Source of the DNA: an uncultured Pelagibacteraceae bacterium
Lineage (GTDB): Bacteria; Pseudomonadota; Alphaproteobacteria; Pelagibacterales; Pelagibacteraceae
Direction: 5' to 3'
Length of the DNA stretch: 64,000 bases
NCBI GenBank assembly: GCA_902522525.1
Contig: CABYVU010000005.1
Span: forward strand, 1 to 64,000
This document shows positions 15,454-26,841 of this stretch, piece by piece. Each line of letters begins with the position of its first letter. Within the stretch, counting starts at the first letter, position 1. The position numbers were made by a program, and so were the translations under genes. The notes beneath the pieces were generated by a model, which ran no database searches, was not told the origin of the DNA, and worked only from the letters and a program-made list of their open reading frames with translations.

Positions 15454-15692
15454 TGATTAAAAAAGGAATAAAAGTTAAAATTTTAGCTGGAAAAGACAAA
15501 AAAAAAGAGGGTGAAGTTATAGAAATTGATAGAAAAAACAAAAGAGCTAAAGTTAAGGGAATAAATATTATTAAAAAACATATTAAAACAACCAAAGAGA
15601 AAAAAGGTGGCATTGTTTCTAAAGAAAATTTTATACATTTGTCTAATTTAATGATTTTAGAAGACAAAAAAAAAATAGAGGCTAAAAAATAA
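15453..15692 (+). CDS. rplX: 50S ribosomal protein L24 (short form, 79 aa)
   Basis: [23 protein letters not shown]-type motif; operon order. Confidence 0.95.
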   Translation: MIKKGIKVKILAGKDKKKEGEVIEIDRKNKRAKVKGINIIKKHIKTTKEKKGGIVSKENFIHLSNLMILEDKKKIEAKK

Positions 15693-16246
15693 TGGAACCA
15701 AGACTTAAAAATTTAATAATTAATGAAATAAATCCAAGTTTAAAAGAAAAATTTGGATATAAAAGTCAATATATGGGACCAAGAATTGAAAAAGTTGTAT
15801 TAAACATGGGATTAGGTTTAGATGGTAATGACACAAAAATTTTAAGCTCATGCCAAGATGATTTAGCAAGTATAAGTGGTCAAAGACCAATTGTTACAAA
15901 ATTTAGAAAATCTATCGCAAATTTTAAAACCAGAAAAAATACTAACTCAGGTTTAAAAGTTACCCTTAGAAAAAATAAAATGTATGAGTTTATTGATAGA
16001 CTTGTAAACATTGCACTACCAAGAATTAAAGATTTTAGAGGTTTAAATGCAAATGCATTTGATAAATTTGGTAATTATACTTTTGGTATTAAAGAGCAAA
16101 TTATTTTTCCAGAAGTTAATTTTGATAAAGTTGATAAAATTAGAGGTTTGGATATTACCATCGTTATTAAATCAATGGACAAAAAACATAGTTTCGAACT
16201 TCTTAAAAAATTAAATTTCCCATTTAAAGAAAGTAGGAACAACTAA
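15692..16246 (+). CDS. rplE: 50S ribosomal protein L5
   Basis: [45 protein letters not shown]. Confidence 0.98.
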   Translation: MEPRLKNLIINEINPSLKEKFGYKSQYMGPRIEKVVLNMGLGLDGNDTKILSSCQDDLASISGQRPIVTKFRKSIANFKTRKNTNSGLKVTLRKNKMYEFIDRLVNIALPRIKDFRGLNANAFDKFGNYTFGIKEQIIFPEVNFDKVDKIRGLDITIVIKSMDKKHSFELLKKLNFPFKESRNN

Positions 16247-16551
16247 TGGCTAAATTAAGCGCAATAAACAAAAATAATAGAAGAATAAAACTTGCTGATA
16301 AATTTTTTAAAAAAAGAGAAAAATTAAAAAAAATAATTATGAACAAAAAATTAAGCTTTGAAGAAAGATTTAAGGCGCAGCAAAAATTATCAAAAATGCC
16401 AAGAAATTCTTCGAAAATTAGGATAAGAAATAGATGTCAAATAACAGGTAGACCACATGGTGTTTATCGTAAATTAAAAATATCGAGAATTGCATTAAGA
16501 CAATTAGGTCTTGAAGGTAAAATTCCCGGGCTGGTGAAATCAAGTTGGTAG
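16246..16551 (+). CDS. rpsN: 30S ribosomal protein S14 (zinc-free form)
   Basis: [27 protein letters not shown]. Confidence 0.97.
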   Translation: MAKLSAINKNNRRIKLADKFFKKREKLKKIIMNKKLSFEERFKAQQKLSKMPRNSSKIRIRNRCQITGRPHGVYRKLKISRIALRQLGLEGKIPGLVKSSW

Positions 16552-16561
16552 AAAGGATATT

Positions 16562-16957
16562 ATGAGTTTAAGTGATCCAATAGGTGATATGTTAGCAAGA
16601 TTAAAGAATTCTCAAATGAGAAATCACAAGAAAATAGAACTTCCCTCATCAAAATTTAAAACAAAAATTGCTGAAATTTTAAAATCAGAGGGGTACATAA
16701 TTGATTATGAGGTTAAATCAAATCAAAACAAAACTAATTTACATATAAATTTAAAATATAATTCAGGAAATCCAGTGATAAGTTCAATTGAAAGGGTTTC
16801 AAAACCTGGAAGAAGAATATTTTCTAGCGCTGAAAGTTTACCTAAAGTAAATAATGGATTAGGCATCGCAATAATCTCGACACCCAAGGGAGTTATGACA
16901 GATATTGATGCTAGAAAGCAAAAAGTTGGTGGTGAAATAATTTGTAAGGTTTTTTAA
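16562..16957 (+). CDS. rpsH: 30S ribosomal protein S8
   Basis: MSLSDPIGDMLARLKN, ISTPKGVMTD. Confidence 0.98.
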   Translation: MSLSDPIGDMLARLKNSQMRNHKKIELPSSKFKTKIAEILKSEGYIIDYEVKSNQNKTNLHINLKYNSGNPVISSIERVSKPGRRIFSSAESLPKVNNGLGIAIISTPKGVMTDIDARKQKVGGEIICKVF

Positions 16958-17496
16958 TGTCAAAGATTGGAAAAATAAATATATCTATACCTGAAAAAGT
17001 GAAAGTGTTATTGAGTGGAAATATGATTAATATTGAAGGACCACTTGGTAAAAAATCATTAAGTATTGATTTAGATCTTTTTGATTTAAAAATTAACGAT
17101 GGAAAAGATGTTTCAATTAAACCAAAGCAAAATAATCAAGATGCTAAAAGATTGTGGGGAATGAATAGAAGTCTGATAAATAATGCAATTATTGGCACTA
17201 GCAAAGGATATGAAAAAATTCTTGAACTTTCGGGTGTAGGTTATAGAGCGGCATTAAAGGGAAATGTGCTTAATCTTCAACTAGGTTTTAGTCATGACAT
17301 TAATTTTGATATTCCAGATGGTGTTAAAATTATTGTTGAGAAGCAAGTTGTTTTAAAAATTTCAGGAACAGATAAGCAACAAGTTGGAATGATAGCCTCG
17401 GAGATAAAAAGTATTAGACCTCCAGAGCCATATAAAGGAAAAGGTATCAAAGAAAGAGGTCAATATATATTAAGAAAAGAGGGAAAAAAGAAATAA
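16957..17496 (+). CDS. rplF: 50S ribosomal protein L6
   Basis: [29 protein letters not shown]. Confidence 0.98.
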   Translation: MSKIGKINISIPEKVKVLLSGNMINIEGPLGKKSLSIDLDLFDLKINDGKDVSIKPKQNNQDAKRLWGMNRSLINNAIIGTSKGYEKILELSGVGYRAALKGNVLNLQLGFSHDINFDIPDGVKIIVEKQVVLKISGTDKQQVGMIASEIKSIRPPEPYKGKGIKERGQYILRKEGKKK

Positions 17497-17849
17497 TGAA
17501 ATTATCAAAATCAAATAGAAAAAAATTTAGGGTAAGAAATAAAGTTAAGAAAGTCTCTTCTATTGAAAGATTTAGACTAAGCGTCAGTAGATCGTCGAGA
17601 AATATTAGTGCTCAAATAATTGACGATGCAAAAAAAATTACATTAGTTTCAGCAACATCTAATACAAAAGAAATAAAATCTAAAAAAATAAGTAAGAAAG
17701 AATTGTCTGCTGTGGTAGCCGAACAACTTGCAAAAAAAGCAAAAGATATGAAAATCACCAAAGTTTTTTTTGACAGAGGTGTATACAAATATCATGGAAG
17801 AGTAAAATTGCTAGCAGATGAATTGAGAAAGAATGGAATGGAATTTTAA
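17496..17849 (+). CDS. rplR: 50S ribosomal protein L18
   Basis: [26 protein letters not shown]. Confidence 0.97.
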   Translation: MKLSKSNRKKFRVRNKVKKVSSIERFRLSVSRSSRNISAQIIDDAKKITLVSATSNTKEIKSKKISKKELSAVVAEQLAKKAKDMKITKVFFDRGVYKYHGRVKLLADELRKNGMEF

Positions 17850-17851
17850 TA

Positions 17852-18352
17852 ATGGAAAAAAATACTGAATTTGTTGAAAAATTAGTTCATATAAACCGGA
17901 TTACTAAAGTAGTTAAAGGCGGAAGAAGATTTGGTTTTTCTGCATTAGTAGTTGTTGGCAATCAAAATGGTAAAATAGGTGTCGCACATGCTAAAGCAAA
18001 ACAAGTTCCAGATGCAATCAAAAAAGCTAATGAACTTGCAAGACGAAACCTTGTTCAAATCCCATTGAGAGAAGGAAGAACAATTCATCATGATATTTTT
18101 GGAAAAGATGGTGCTGGCAAAATTAAACTAAGAGCTGCACCAAAAGGTACTGGTATTATAGCAGGAGGGGCTGTAAGAGCAGTATGCGAGGTACTCGGGA
18201 TTAAAGATATTGTTGCAAAATCACTTGGAACTGCAAACCCTCACAATGTAATCAGAGCTTGTATGAAAGCATTAATTAAACAAAACTCCCCAAAAAATAT
18301 TTCATTAATAAGAAATAAAAAAATTTCAGAAATAATTGAGAAAAGAGGATAA
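17852..18352 (+). CDS. rpsE: 30S ribosomal protein S5
   Basis: [40 protein letters not shown]. Confidence 0.98.
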   Translation: MEKNTEFVEKLVHINRITKVVKGGRRFGFSALVVVGNQNGKIGVAHAKAKQVPDAIKKANELARRNLVQIPLREGRTIHHDIFGKDGAGKIKLRAAPKGTGIIAGGAVRAVCEVLGIKDIVAKSLGTANPHNVIRACMKALIKQNSPKNISLIRNKKISEIIEKRG

Positions 18353-18810
18353 TGAATATTTTAAATAATACATCTAAGGTTAAAATTTCAAAAAAAAAAC
18401 TTGGTCGTGGTATTGGATCAGGGAAGGGCAAGACGTCAGGAAGAGGCGTGAAAGGCCAAAAGTCTAGATCTGGTGTAGCAATTAAAAGTTTTGAGGGTGG
18501 ACAAATGCCTTTATATAGAAGACTTCCTAAAAGAGGTTTTAATCCAATTAGAAAAATGAAAGTGGCTAAAATTAACCTTGAGCAAATACAAACATTTGTA
18601 GACAAGAAAAGAATTGACTCAGCTACTCAAATTAATCTAGATGTTTTAAAACAAAGTAAGATAGTTAAAAAATCATATTTAAAATATAAAATTCTAGGAA
18701 ATGGCAATCTAAAATCAAAAATTGATATACTGGCTGACTTCTCCTCTACTTCAGCAAAAGAAAAAATTGAGAAATTAGGTGGTAACTTAAAATTAAAAAA
18801 TCTTAAATAA
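18352..18810 (+). CDS. rplO: 50S ribosomal protein L15
   Basis: GRGIGSGKGKTSGRGVKGQKSRSG, GGQMPLYRRLPKRGF. Confidence 0.98.
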   Translation: MNILNNTSKVKISKKKLGRGIGSGKGKTSGRGVKGQKSRSGVAIKSFEGGQMPLYRRLPKRGFNPIRKMKVAKINLEQIQTFVDKKRIDSATQINLDVLKQSKIVKKSYLKYKILGNGNLKSKIDILADFSSTSAKEKIEKLGGNLKLKNLK

Positions 18811-18812
18811 AA

Positions 18813-20093
18813 ATGAGCGAATCATCTCAAAAGAATGATTTAAGAAATAGAATACTTTTTACTATATTCATTTTAGCTATTTATAGATTAGGAACTTTTG
18901 TCCCATTACCAGGAATAGATCCTGAACAGTTGCAGGTTATGATGGACAGTAATCAAAAAGGTTTGCTTGGGATGTTTAATGTATTTGCTGGAGGTGCAGT
19001 CAGCAGAATGGCAATATTTGCTCTAGGAATAATGCCATATATATCATCATCAATTATTATACAGCTACTAACAGGAGTTACTGAATATTTTAAGAATTTA
19101 AAAGCTCAAGGTGAAATTGGTAGACAAAAAATTACACAAATAACAAGATACGGAACAGTACTATTAGCTACAGTGCAGGGTTACGGCCTTGCAGTAGGAC
19201 TAGAGTCCTCAGCTGACTTAGTAATAAACCCGGGAGCATTTTTTAAAATCTCGACAGTCACGACAATTGTAGCAGGAACTATATTTTTAATGTGGTTAGG
19301 TGAGCAAATAACACAAAGAGGTATTGGTAATGGAATATCATTAATAATATTTTCTGGAATAGTTGCAGAAATTCCAAGAGCTTTAGTTACAACATTTGAA
19401 TTAGGTAGAACAGGTGCAATCTCAACATTGATGATAATTTTTATATTTATTCTATTGGTCTTGACAATTTTATTTATTGTTTTTATGGAAAGAGCATTAA
19501 GAAAAATTCTTATTAATTACCCAAAAAGACAAATGGGAAACAAGATGTATGGAGGAGAATCTTCGCATCTACCTCTTAAAATTAATTCTGCTGGAGTAAT
19601 ACCTGCAATTTTTGCATCTGCACTTTTATTATTACCAGTGACTTTTTCAAATTTTAATGTTTCACAAAATGAAACTTTTATAAATTTTTCTTCTTATTTT
19701 TCCCAAGGACAACCTTTATATATGCTCTTGTATGCATCAGGTATAATTTTTTTTACTTTTTTCTACACATCAATAACATTTAATCCAAACGAAACAGCAG
19801 AAAATTTAAGAAAATATGGTGGTTTTATTCCAGGGATAAGACCAGGAGAAAGCACAGCTCTGTATATAGACACAATATTAACCAGATTAACAACAATTGG
19901 AGCTTTATATCTTACATTAGTTTGTTTAATGCCAGAATTTTTAATTGCAAATTATCCTATCCCTTTTTATTTAGGAGGAGCCTCAGTTTTAATAGTTGTC
20001 GTTGTAGCTATTGATACAGTTACACAAGTTCAAACTAGGTTAATGAGCTCCCAGTATGAGCAATTGATTAAAAAAACAAAATTTGGAAGATAA
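18813..20093 (+). CDS. secY: Preprotein translocase subunit SecY
   Basis: RLGTFVPLPGID, GIMPYISSSIIIQLL, multispanning; spc operon position. Confidence 0.98.
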   Translation: MSESSQKNDLRNRILFTIFILAIYRLGTFVPLPGIDPEQLQVMMDSNQKGLLGMFNVFAGGAVSRMAIFALGIMPYISSSIIIQLLTGVTEYFKNLKAQGEIGRQKITQITRYGTVLLATVQGYGLAVGLESSADLVINPGAFFKISTVTTIVAGTIFLMWLGEQITQRGIGNGISLIIFSGIVAEIPRALVTTFELGRTGAISTLMIIFIFILLVLTILFIVFMERALRKILINYPKRQMGNKMYGGESSHLPLKINSAGVIPAIFASALLLLPVTFSNFNVSQNETFINFSSYFSQGQPLYMLLYASGIIFFTFFYTSITFNPNETAENLRKYGGFIPGIRPGESTALYIDTILTRLTTIGALYLTLVCLMPEFLIANYPIPFYLGGASVLIVVVVAIDTVTQVQTRLMSSQYEQLIKKTKFGR

Positions 20094-20099
20094 ATTTAA

Positions 20100-20663
20100 G
20101 TGAATGTAATAATATTTGGACCACCAGGAGCAGGTAAAGGTACTCAATCCAACAATATTGTAAAAAAATTTAATCTATATCAAATTTCAACTGGAGATCT
20201 TCTGAGGAATGAAGTTAAAAATCAAACTGAATTGGGTAAAGATATTGAAAATATTATTTCAAAAGGAGATTTTGCAACTGATGAAATAGTAAATGAACTA
20301 ATTAAAAAGGCTATATTTGATCCTAATAAAAAAAATAAATTGATATTTGATGGCTATCCTAGATCATTAAATCAGGCGAAAAATTTAAACTTATTATTGA
20401 GTAATTCTGATCAAAAAATAGATTTTATTTTTTTTCTTAATGTAAACAAAGATACTATTATAAAAAGAATTGAGAAAAGGAAAATGTTGGAAAAAAGATC
20501 TGACGATAATCCCAATACTATACTTAAAAGATATGATACCTACATGGAAACTACCAAACCTGTATTAGATTTCTATTCTAAAAATAAAAATTTTTATGAA
20601 ATAAATGGTGATGAGGAAATACATGTAATATCAAGCAAAATAGAGCATATTCTATCAGTTTAA
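20100..20663 (+). CDS. adk: Adenylate kinase (GTG start, short-LID form)
   Basis: IIFGPPGAGKGTQ, FDGYPRSLNQA; follows secY. Confidence 0.97.
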   Translation: MNVIIFGPPGAGKGTQSNNIVKKFNLYQISTGDLLRNEVKNQTELGKDIENIISKGDFATDEIVNELIKKAIFDPNKKNKLIFDGYPRSLNQAKNLNLLLSNSDQKIDFIFFLNVNKDTIIKRIEKRKMLEKRSDDNPNTILKRYDTYMETTKPVLDFYSKNKNFYEINGDEEIHVISSKIEHILSV

Positions 20664-20667
20664 GACA

Positions 20668-20695
20668 TTGACTTTAAAAAAACTTATTATATAAA
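20668..20695 (+). promoter_or_regulatory. Candidate promoter for rpsM-rpsK-rpoA-rplQ: TTGACT-16-TATAAA
   Basis: TTGACT 20668-20673 and TATAAA 20690-20695 in the adk-rpsM gap. Confidence 0.45.
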
Positions 20696-20719
20696 AGGCT
20701 AAATTTTTATCTCAGTATT

Positions 20720-21103
20720 ATGGCTCGTATAGCAGGTGTTAACATACCACAAAATAAATTAGTTCGAATTGGCCTAACTTATATTTATGGTATTGGAGAA
20801 AAGAACTCTAAAGATATTTGTAAGTCATTAGATATACCCAAAACTAAAAGAGTTAATGAACTTACTGATGAAGAGATTCTAAAAATTAGAGAGTTTATTG
20901 ACCAAAAGTTCACTGTTGAAGGTGATCTGAGAAGAGATATTTCTTTAAATATTAAAAGATTAATAGACCTTGCATCGTACAGGGGCTCAAGACATCGAAA
21001 AAAATTACCTGTTAGAGGGCAAAGAACAAGATGTAACGCAAGGACACGTAAAGGAAAGGCAATAGCTATTGCTGGTAAAAAATTAACACCACTAAAAAAA
21101 TAA
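20720..21103 (+). CDS. rpsM: 30S ribosomal protein S13
   Basis: [40 protein letters not shown]. Confidence 0.98.
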   Translation: MARIAGVNIPQNKLVRIGLTYIYGIGEKNSKDICKSLDIPKTKRVNELTDEEILKIREFIDQKFTVEGDLRRDISLNIKRLIDLASYRGSRHRKKLPVRGQRTRCNARTRKGKAIAIAGKKLTPLKK

Positions 21104-21104
21104 T

Positions 21105-21545
21105 ATGGTTAAAGATACAGATAATAAAGATCAAATAAAAGAAACACAGCAAAAGTCAAAAAAAAGCTCATATTCAAAAAAAAAGAAAAATAAAAAAAAT
21201 ATTTTAAATGGTATAGCATATGTTCAATCAACTTTTAACAATACGATTGTTACAATAGCAGATACAAATGGAAATGTAATTTCTTGGGCATCTGCTGGTC
21301 AGAAGGGTTTTAAAGGTTCAAGAAAGTCAACACCTTATGCTGCTCAAGTAGCAGCAGACTCGGCAGCGGCAAAAGCTTTAGATGTTGGAATGAAAATCCT
21401 ATCAGTAGAAGTTAAAGGTCCTGGATCAGGAAGAGAAACTGCTCTAAGAGCGTTACAGGCTAGAGGATTTAAAATTATATCAATAAAAGATACAACACCA
21501 ATGCCACATAATGGTGCAAGACCACCTAAAAAAAGGAGAGTATAA
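21105..21545 (+). CDS. rpsK: 30S ribosomal protein S11
   Basis: [32 protein letters not shown]; Lys-rich N-terminal extension. Confidence 0.98.
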   Translation: MVKDTDNKDQIKETQQKSKKSSYSKKKKNKKNILNGIAYVQSTFNNTIVTIADTNGNVISWASAGQKGFKGSRKSTPYAAQVAADSAAAKALDVGMKILSVEVKGPGSGRETALRALQARGFKIISIKDTTPMPHNGARPPKKRRV

Positions 21546-22574
21546 ATGGAAACATCAGAGGTAAATATAAAAAATTGGAAGTCACTTATTAAACCACCAA
21601 AACTTGATGTGAATTTAAGTGATGATAAATCTTATGCCAAAATTATAGCAGAACCTTTAGAAAAGGGCTATGGTCTTACACTTGGTAATTCTTTAAGAAG
21701 AATTCTTTTATCATCAATTAGAGGAACAGCAGTTACTGCTATACAGATAGATGGTGTTCTGCATGAATTTACCTCAATTAAAGGTGTTAGAGAAGATGTA
21801 ACAGATATAGTTTTGAATGTTAAATCTTTAGCTTTAAAAAGTAATTCTGAAACAACAAATAAACTAGTCTTGGATGCGAAAGGTCCAGGTGAAATTAAAG
21901 CGTCAAATATTACAACATCAGCAGATATTGAAATATTAAATCCAGACTTAGTAATATGTAATTTGGATGAAAACACAAATTTCCACATGGAAATGACAGT
22001 AAGTAACGGAAAAGGTTATGTCTCAGCAGATATGAATAAACCTGATGAACCACCTTTAGGACTTATTTCTATAGACTCATTATTCAGTCCAGTAAAAAAA
22101 GTTTCATATTCAGTAAGTACAGCAAGAGAAGGTAAGGCTTTAGACTATGACAAACTAACTATGGAAGTTGAAACAAATGGATCCATATCAGCTGAGGATG
22201 CTGTAGCTTACTCAGCCAGAATATTTCAAGATCAGCTAGGAATGTTTGTAAACTTCGATGAACCACAGGAAGTAATTGTTAGAGAACAACCAACTGAACC
22301 AGAATTTAATAAAAATCTACTTAGAAAGGTTGATGAGTTGGAACTTTCAGTAAGATCAATGAATTGCCTGAAAAATGATAATATAATTTATATTGGTGAT
22401 TTAGTTCAAAAATCAGAGGGAGAGATGTTAAGAACCCCAAATTTTGGAAGAAAATCTTTGAATGAGATAAAAGAAGTTTTAACAGGTATGTCGCTATATT
22501 TAGGTATGGAGATACCAAATTGGCCTCCAGACAATATAGCTGAATTATCAAAAAAACTTGAGGAAGCAATTTAA
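21546..22574 (+). CDS. rpoA: DNA-directed RNA polymerase subunit alpha
   Basis: [32 protein letters not shown]-terminal domain. Confidence 0.98.
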   Translation: METSEVNIKNWKSLIKPPKLDVNLSDDKSYAKIIAEPLEKGYGLTLGNSLRRILLSSIRGTAVTAIQIDGVLHEFTSIKGVREDVTDIVLNVKSLALKSNSETTNKLVLDAKGPGEIKASNITTSADIEILNPDLVICNLDENTNFHMEMTVSNGKGYVSADMNKPDEPPLGLISIDSLFSPVKKVSYSVSTAREGKALDYDKLTMEVETNGSISAEDAVAYSARIFQDQLGMFVNFDEPQEVIVREQPTEPEFNKNLLRKVDELELSVRSMNCLKNDNIIYIGDLVQKSEGEMLRTPNFGRKSLNEIKEVLTGMSLYLGMEIPNWPPDNIAELSKKLEEAI

Positions 22575-23020
22575 TGAGACATAAATTTGGTTACAAAAAA
22601 CTAAATCGTACATCAGAACATAGAAAAGCTTTAATAAAAAATATGCTTAATTCTTTAGTAAAGTATGAGCAAATCACCACAACATTGCCTAAAGCTAAAG
22701 TTTTAAAACCACAGGCTGATAAATTAATTACTCTAGGCAAGAAAGATACGTTACAAAACACAAGAACTTTAATTTCTAAACTTCAAGATGAAGCATCAGC
22801 AAGTAAAATTAGAAAAACTTTATCAAAAAGGTATCAAAATAGAAAAGGTGGATACACAAGAATTATTAAAGCAGGATTTAGGTATGGTGATAACGCACCT
22901 ATGGCAGTAATAGAATTTGTTGATCGTGATATAGAAGCAAAAAAAGTTGATAAAAAGAAAACTGAAAAAACTAAAGCAACAGATAAAAAAGTTGAAGCAC
23001 CCAAAGAAGCTACAGCCTAA
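22574..23020 (+). CDS. rplQ: 50S ribosomal protein L17
   Basis: [34 protein letters not shown]. Confidence 0.98.
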   Translation: MRHKFGYKKLNRTSEHRKALIKNMLNSLVKYEQITTTLPKAKVLKPQADKLITLGKKDTLQNTRTLISKLQDEASASKIRKTLSKRYQNRKGGYTRIIKAGFRYGDNAPMAVIEFVDRDIEAKKVDKKKTEKTKATDKKVEAPKEATA

Positions 23021-23032
23021 ATAACATTCATT

Positions 23033-23938
23033 ATGAAAAAATCTATCAACGTAGATGCTACGTACGCTGGTATGCGTATTGATAGATTCTTACGGAAACA
23101 TTTTGAGTCAATACCTCAAAGTTTAATAGAGAAAAGTCTTAGAGGTGGAAAAATTAAACTTAATAAAAAAAAAGTCAAAAGTTCAATCAAGCTCCAAATT
23201 AACGATTTGATTGAACTTCATAACTTTGAGATTAAAAAAAAAATTATTACTAATAAGATCAAATTTAAACCTTCAAATACAATAATTAAGGAAAATGAGG
23301 ATTTTATTATTGAAAATAACGATAACTTTATTGTTCTTAATAAGCAAGCAGGTATATCTGTTCAAGGTGGTACAAAGTCAAAAAAAAATCTTATAGATAT
23401 TTTTTCAAACAGTGAAATTTTTAAAGATGAAAAGCCATATTCAGTACATAGACTAGATAAAGAAACCTCTGGAGTTTTTCTAATAGCAAAAAATAGACCA
23501 ACTGCACAACTGCTCACAACCTTGTTTAGATTAAGAAAAGTTTATAAAACCTACATTGCAATATGTCATGGAGAAATAACTATTAAAGACAAAGGTTCAA
23601 TAAAAAATAATCTTATAAGATATGATGAAAAAAAAAAGATAGTAGAGAATGCTGAGACACAATATGAAATCTTAGATAAAAATAATAATTCTACTTTTAT
23701 TCAGTTGAAACCAATTACAGGAAGAAAACATCAGTTACGAAAGCAATTATTTGATTTAGGTCACTCAATTATAGGTGATAAAAAATACAATTCTTTTAAA
23801 ATACAAAAAAATAATAAAAATCTTATGCTACATTCATATGAAATTAAATTTCAAATGAATAAAAAAAAATATACATTTCGAGCTATACCACCTGAATATT
23901 TTAGGAATATGCTAAAAGCAAAAAGACTTAATTTTTAA
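23033..23938 (+). CDS. rluC: RluA-family 23S rRNA pseudouridine synthase (RluC-like)
   Basis: N-terminal S4-like domain; [29 protein letters not shown]. Confidence 0.88.
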   Translation: MKKSINVDATYAGMRIDRFLRKHFESIPQSLIEKSLRGGKIKLNKKKVKSSIKLQINDLIELHNFEIKKKIITNKIKFKPSNTIIKENEDFIIENNDNFIVLNKQAGISVQGGTKSKKNLIDIFSNSEIFKDEKPYSVHRLDKETSGVFLIAKNRPTAQLLTTLFRLRKVYKTYIAICHGEITIKDKGSIKNNLIRYDEKKKIVENAETQYEILDKNNNSTFIQLKPITGRKHQLRKQLFDLGHSIIGDKKYNSFKIQKNNKNLMLHSYEIKFQMNKKKYTFRAIPPEYFRNMLKAKRLNF

Positions 23939-24560
23939 TTTCTTTTATAAACTTTTTAATTAATATATCTGATAAATTATTATATTTTTTTTTTTTTATA
24001 CTAATTAGATTTGTGACTTCTTTATCCTTTATACCACATGGGATTATTTTTTTATAAGCATCTAAATTATTTGATATATTTATTGAAAAACCATGATAAG
24101 CAATCCATTTTTTTACTTTTATTCCTATAGCTGCTATTTTTTCAATTTTAGTTTTATTCTCAATTTTACTTTTATGCCAAATACCAATATTTTTCCTATC
24201 TGCAAACGCATTAATTTTAAATTCTTTTAAAGTATCAATTATTGTATTTTCTATAGATGTAATAAGTTTTCTTATATTTCTGTCTCTTTTATTTAAATCA
24301 ATAACAAAATAAAAAACTAATTGCCCAGGACCATGATATGTTATTTTGCCACCTCTATTTGTTTTAACTAACTTTATAGATTTATCTAATAATTCATTTT
24401 TTTTATAACTTACACCTGCTGTATAAACTTCTTTATGTTCTAAAATCCATATGAGTTCATTACTCTTTTTTTGGATCATTTCATTTAATCTTTTTTCCAA
24501 TAAATAAATTGCATTTTCATATTTTATTGGTTTTATTGACTTTTTGATCTCAATCATCAT
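23928..24560 (-). CDS. lipB: Octanoyltransferase (lipoate biosynthesis)
   Basis: [41 protein letters not shown]. Confidence 0.95.
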   Translation of the reverse strand: MMIEIKKSIKPIKYENAIYLLEKRLNEMIQKKSNELIWILEHKEVYTAGVSYKKNELLDKSIKLVKTNRGGKITYHGPGQLVFYFVIDLNKRDRNIRKLITSIENTIIDTLKEFKINAFADRKNIGIWHKSKIENKTKIEKIAAIGIKVKKWIAYHGFSINISNNLDAYKKIIPCGIKDKEVTNLISIKKKKYNNLSDILIKKFIKEIKN

Positions 24561-24620
24561 TATAAAATTGTAATATTAATATTTTGCATTAATAGTGCCA
24601 ACTAAATTATAGATAAATTT

Positions 24621-25994
24621 ATGACTTTAGTAAAAAAAATTAAAGATAAAAAAGTAAACTTTGAATTTAATAAGGAATTCATCAAAGTTGTAACTAGCAA
24701 GATTTCGGATAATGATGCAGAATTTATTACAAATTCATTTAATGATATGCACCCTGCAGATGCAGCTGATATTATCGAACATTTAAGTGAAAATGATAGA
24801 GAGAATTTAATAAAATTAAATAATTTTAAAGTTGATCCAGAAGTTTTTATTGAATTAAATGAGTCTATACAATCTGAATTAATTAATTATTTATCTTCAG
24901 ATACCATTGTTAATATTTTAAAAAATTTAGAGTCGGATGATGCAATCAAAATTTTAGAAAATGTTGATGAAAAAGATAAAAATACAATATTAGGATCACT
25001 TCCACCAAAAGATAGGTTTGCTTTACTTGAAAGTTTAAGTTATCCAGAAGACTCAGCTGCAAGAATTATGCAGAGAGAATTTACCGCAATACCAAGCAAT
25101 TGGTCTGTTGGTCAAACTATTGATTATCTTCGTGAAAACAAAGATCTTCCTGAAGAATTTCTTGAAATATTCATAGTAGATCAGGACTTCAAACCAATTG
25201 GTACTGTTCCATCATCAAAAGTTTTAAGAACACCTAGAGATACAAAAATGATGTCTATTATGTCAGAGTCTCAGCTGTTAATTCCTGTTGATATGGATAA
25301 AGAAGAGGTAGGTAACTTATTCGAAAACTATAATTTGAGTTCAGCAGCTGTGACAGACAAAAATGATAAATTAGTAGGTATGATTGCCTATGATGATGTT
25401 TTGACAGTTCTTAAAGAGGAAGCTGAAGAGGATGCTTTAAGACTAGCTGGAGTTGGAGATGAAGAAATAACAGATGGAGTAATTACAAAGACAAGACGTA
25501 GATTCAATTGGTTATTATTAAACTTATTTACAGCTTTTCTCGCAACTTATTGTATTAGTTTATTTGGAGCAACAATTGAACAAATGGTAGTATTAGCTTT
25601 TTTAATGCCAATTGTTGCTTCTATGGGTGGAAATGCTGGTATGCAAACTTTGGCTGTTACAGTTAGATCATTGGCAACACAAGATTTAACAAAGACTAAT
25701 TTTACTAATAATATAATTAAAGAATTTAATATTGGTGTTTTAAACGGAATTATCTTTGCAATTATAAGTTCGGTAATTGTTTACTTCTGGTTTAATGATA
25801 TTCAGCTTGCATTAATAATATCAATCTCAATGGTCTTGACAATGATAGTTGCTGGACTTTTTGGAATTTTAATACCAGTAACTCTAAAAAAAATGAATAT
25901 AGACCCCGCAATATCATCAAGTGTTTTTGTTACAACAATAACTGACGTCATTGGTTTTGTCTCATTTTTAGGTGTTGGGGCTTATTTTCTATAA
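24621..25994 (+). CDS. mgtE: Magnesium transporter MgtE family
   Basis: MgtE N domain (DAADIIEHL), CBS pair, MPIVASMGGNAGMQTLAVTVRS. Confidence 0.95.
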   Translation: MTLVKKIKDKKVNFEFNKEFIKVVTSKISDNDAEFITNSFNDMHPADAADIIEHLSENDRENLIKLNNFKVDPEVFIELNESIQSELINYLSSDTIVNILKNLESDDAIKILENVDEKDKNTILGSLPPKDRFALLESLSYPEDSAARIMQREFTAIPSNWSVGQTIDYLRENKDLPEEFLEIFIVDQDFKPIGTVPSSKVLRTPRDTKMMSIMSESQLLIPVDMDKEEVGNLFENYNLSSAAVTDKNDKLVGMIAYDDVLTVLKEEAEEDALRLAGVGDEEITDGVITKTRRRFNWLLLNLFTAFLATYCISLFGATIEQMVVLAFLMPIVASMGGNAGMQTLAVTVRSLATQDLTKTNFTNNIIKEFNIGVLNGIIFAIISSVIVYFWFNDIQLALIISISMVLTMIVAGLFGILIPVTLKKMNIDPAISSSVFVTTITDVIGFVSFLGVGAYFL

Positions 25995-26807
25995 TTAAAA
26001 ATTATCAATTAATCTAACATTGTCGATAGTATAAGCTACAAATAGTCTATAATTGTTTTTAAAATTGTTAAGCTTTAAATTTTTTTCGTCTCTAAATTCT
26101 AAATAATCTATTTTAATATTGTATTTATTTTCTAATTTTTTTTTATAATCAATTAAATTAGAAGCCAATTTAGGACCATGTAATTTGGATTTATACTTTA
26201 TTTTTTTTAAAAATAATGCAATTTCTGCAGCTTTTTTAAGGGAATTTGTTTTTAATAATTTATTTCTTGTAGATAATGCAATATTTTTATTTACTCTTAC
26301 AGTAGGACATGAATTAATCTTTGCTTTAAACTTTTTTGACAAGAATTTTTTTATTAAATATAACTGCTGATAATCTTTTTCACCCATATACAAATCTTTT
26401 GATTTTATAATAGTCATCAGTCTATTCATCACATTTAAAACACCTTCGAAATGACCAGTTCTAAATTTAGCACACAATATCTTATCTTTTTTTTTTAAAT
26501 TAAATTTCTTAGCCTTAAATTTGTATATTTCTCTGGCACTTGGCTTGAACAAATATTCTACATTCATTTTTTTTAAAATAGCGATATCTTTCCTAATATT
26601 TCTTGGATATTTTTTGAAATCATCTCTTTTGTTAAATTGAGTAGGATTTACAAAAATACTTACAATGGTCTTACTTTTTTTATTTTGTGAAGCTTTTATT
26701 AAAGATTTATGACCGGCATGTATTCCACCCATTGTAGGCACAAATCCCACATTTTTATAGTCTTTAATCTCTTTATTTAAACTAAAAATACTTGTAATTA
26801 TTTTCAT
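25995..26807 (-). CDS. panC: Pantothenate synthetase
   Basis: GFVPTMGGIHAGHKSLI, SIFVNPTQF, MGEKDYQQL, STRNKLL. Confidence 0.94.
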   Translation of the reverse strand: MKIITSIFSLNKEIKDYKNVGFVPTMGGIHAGHKSLIKASQNKKSKTIVSIFVNPTQFNKRDDFKKYPRNIRKDIAILKKMNVEYLFKPSAREIYKFKAKKFNLKKKDKILCAKFRTGHFEGVLNVMNRLMTIIKSKDLYMGEKDYQQLYLIKKFLSKKFKAKINSCPTVRVNKNIALSTRNKLLKTNSLKKAAEIALFLKKIKYKSKLHGPKLASNLIDYKKKLENKYNIKIDYLEFRDEKNLKLNNFKNNYRLFVAYTIDNVRLIDNF

Positions 26808-26841
26808 ATTTTAAATATATGCTTATAAATAAATTATCTTT

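Noticed and set aside
24561-24620. AATATTAATATT palindrome in the lipB/mgtE gap
   Set aside because: Pure A/T self-complementary sequence expected often at this base composition.
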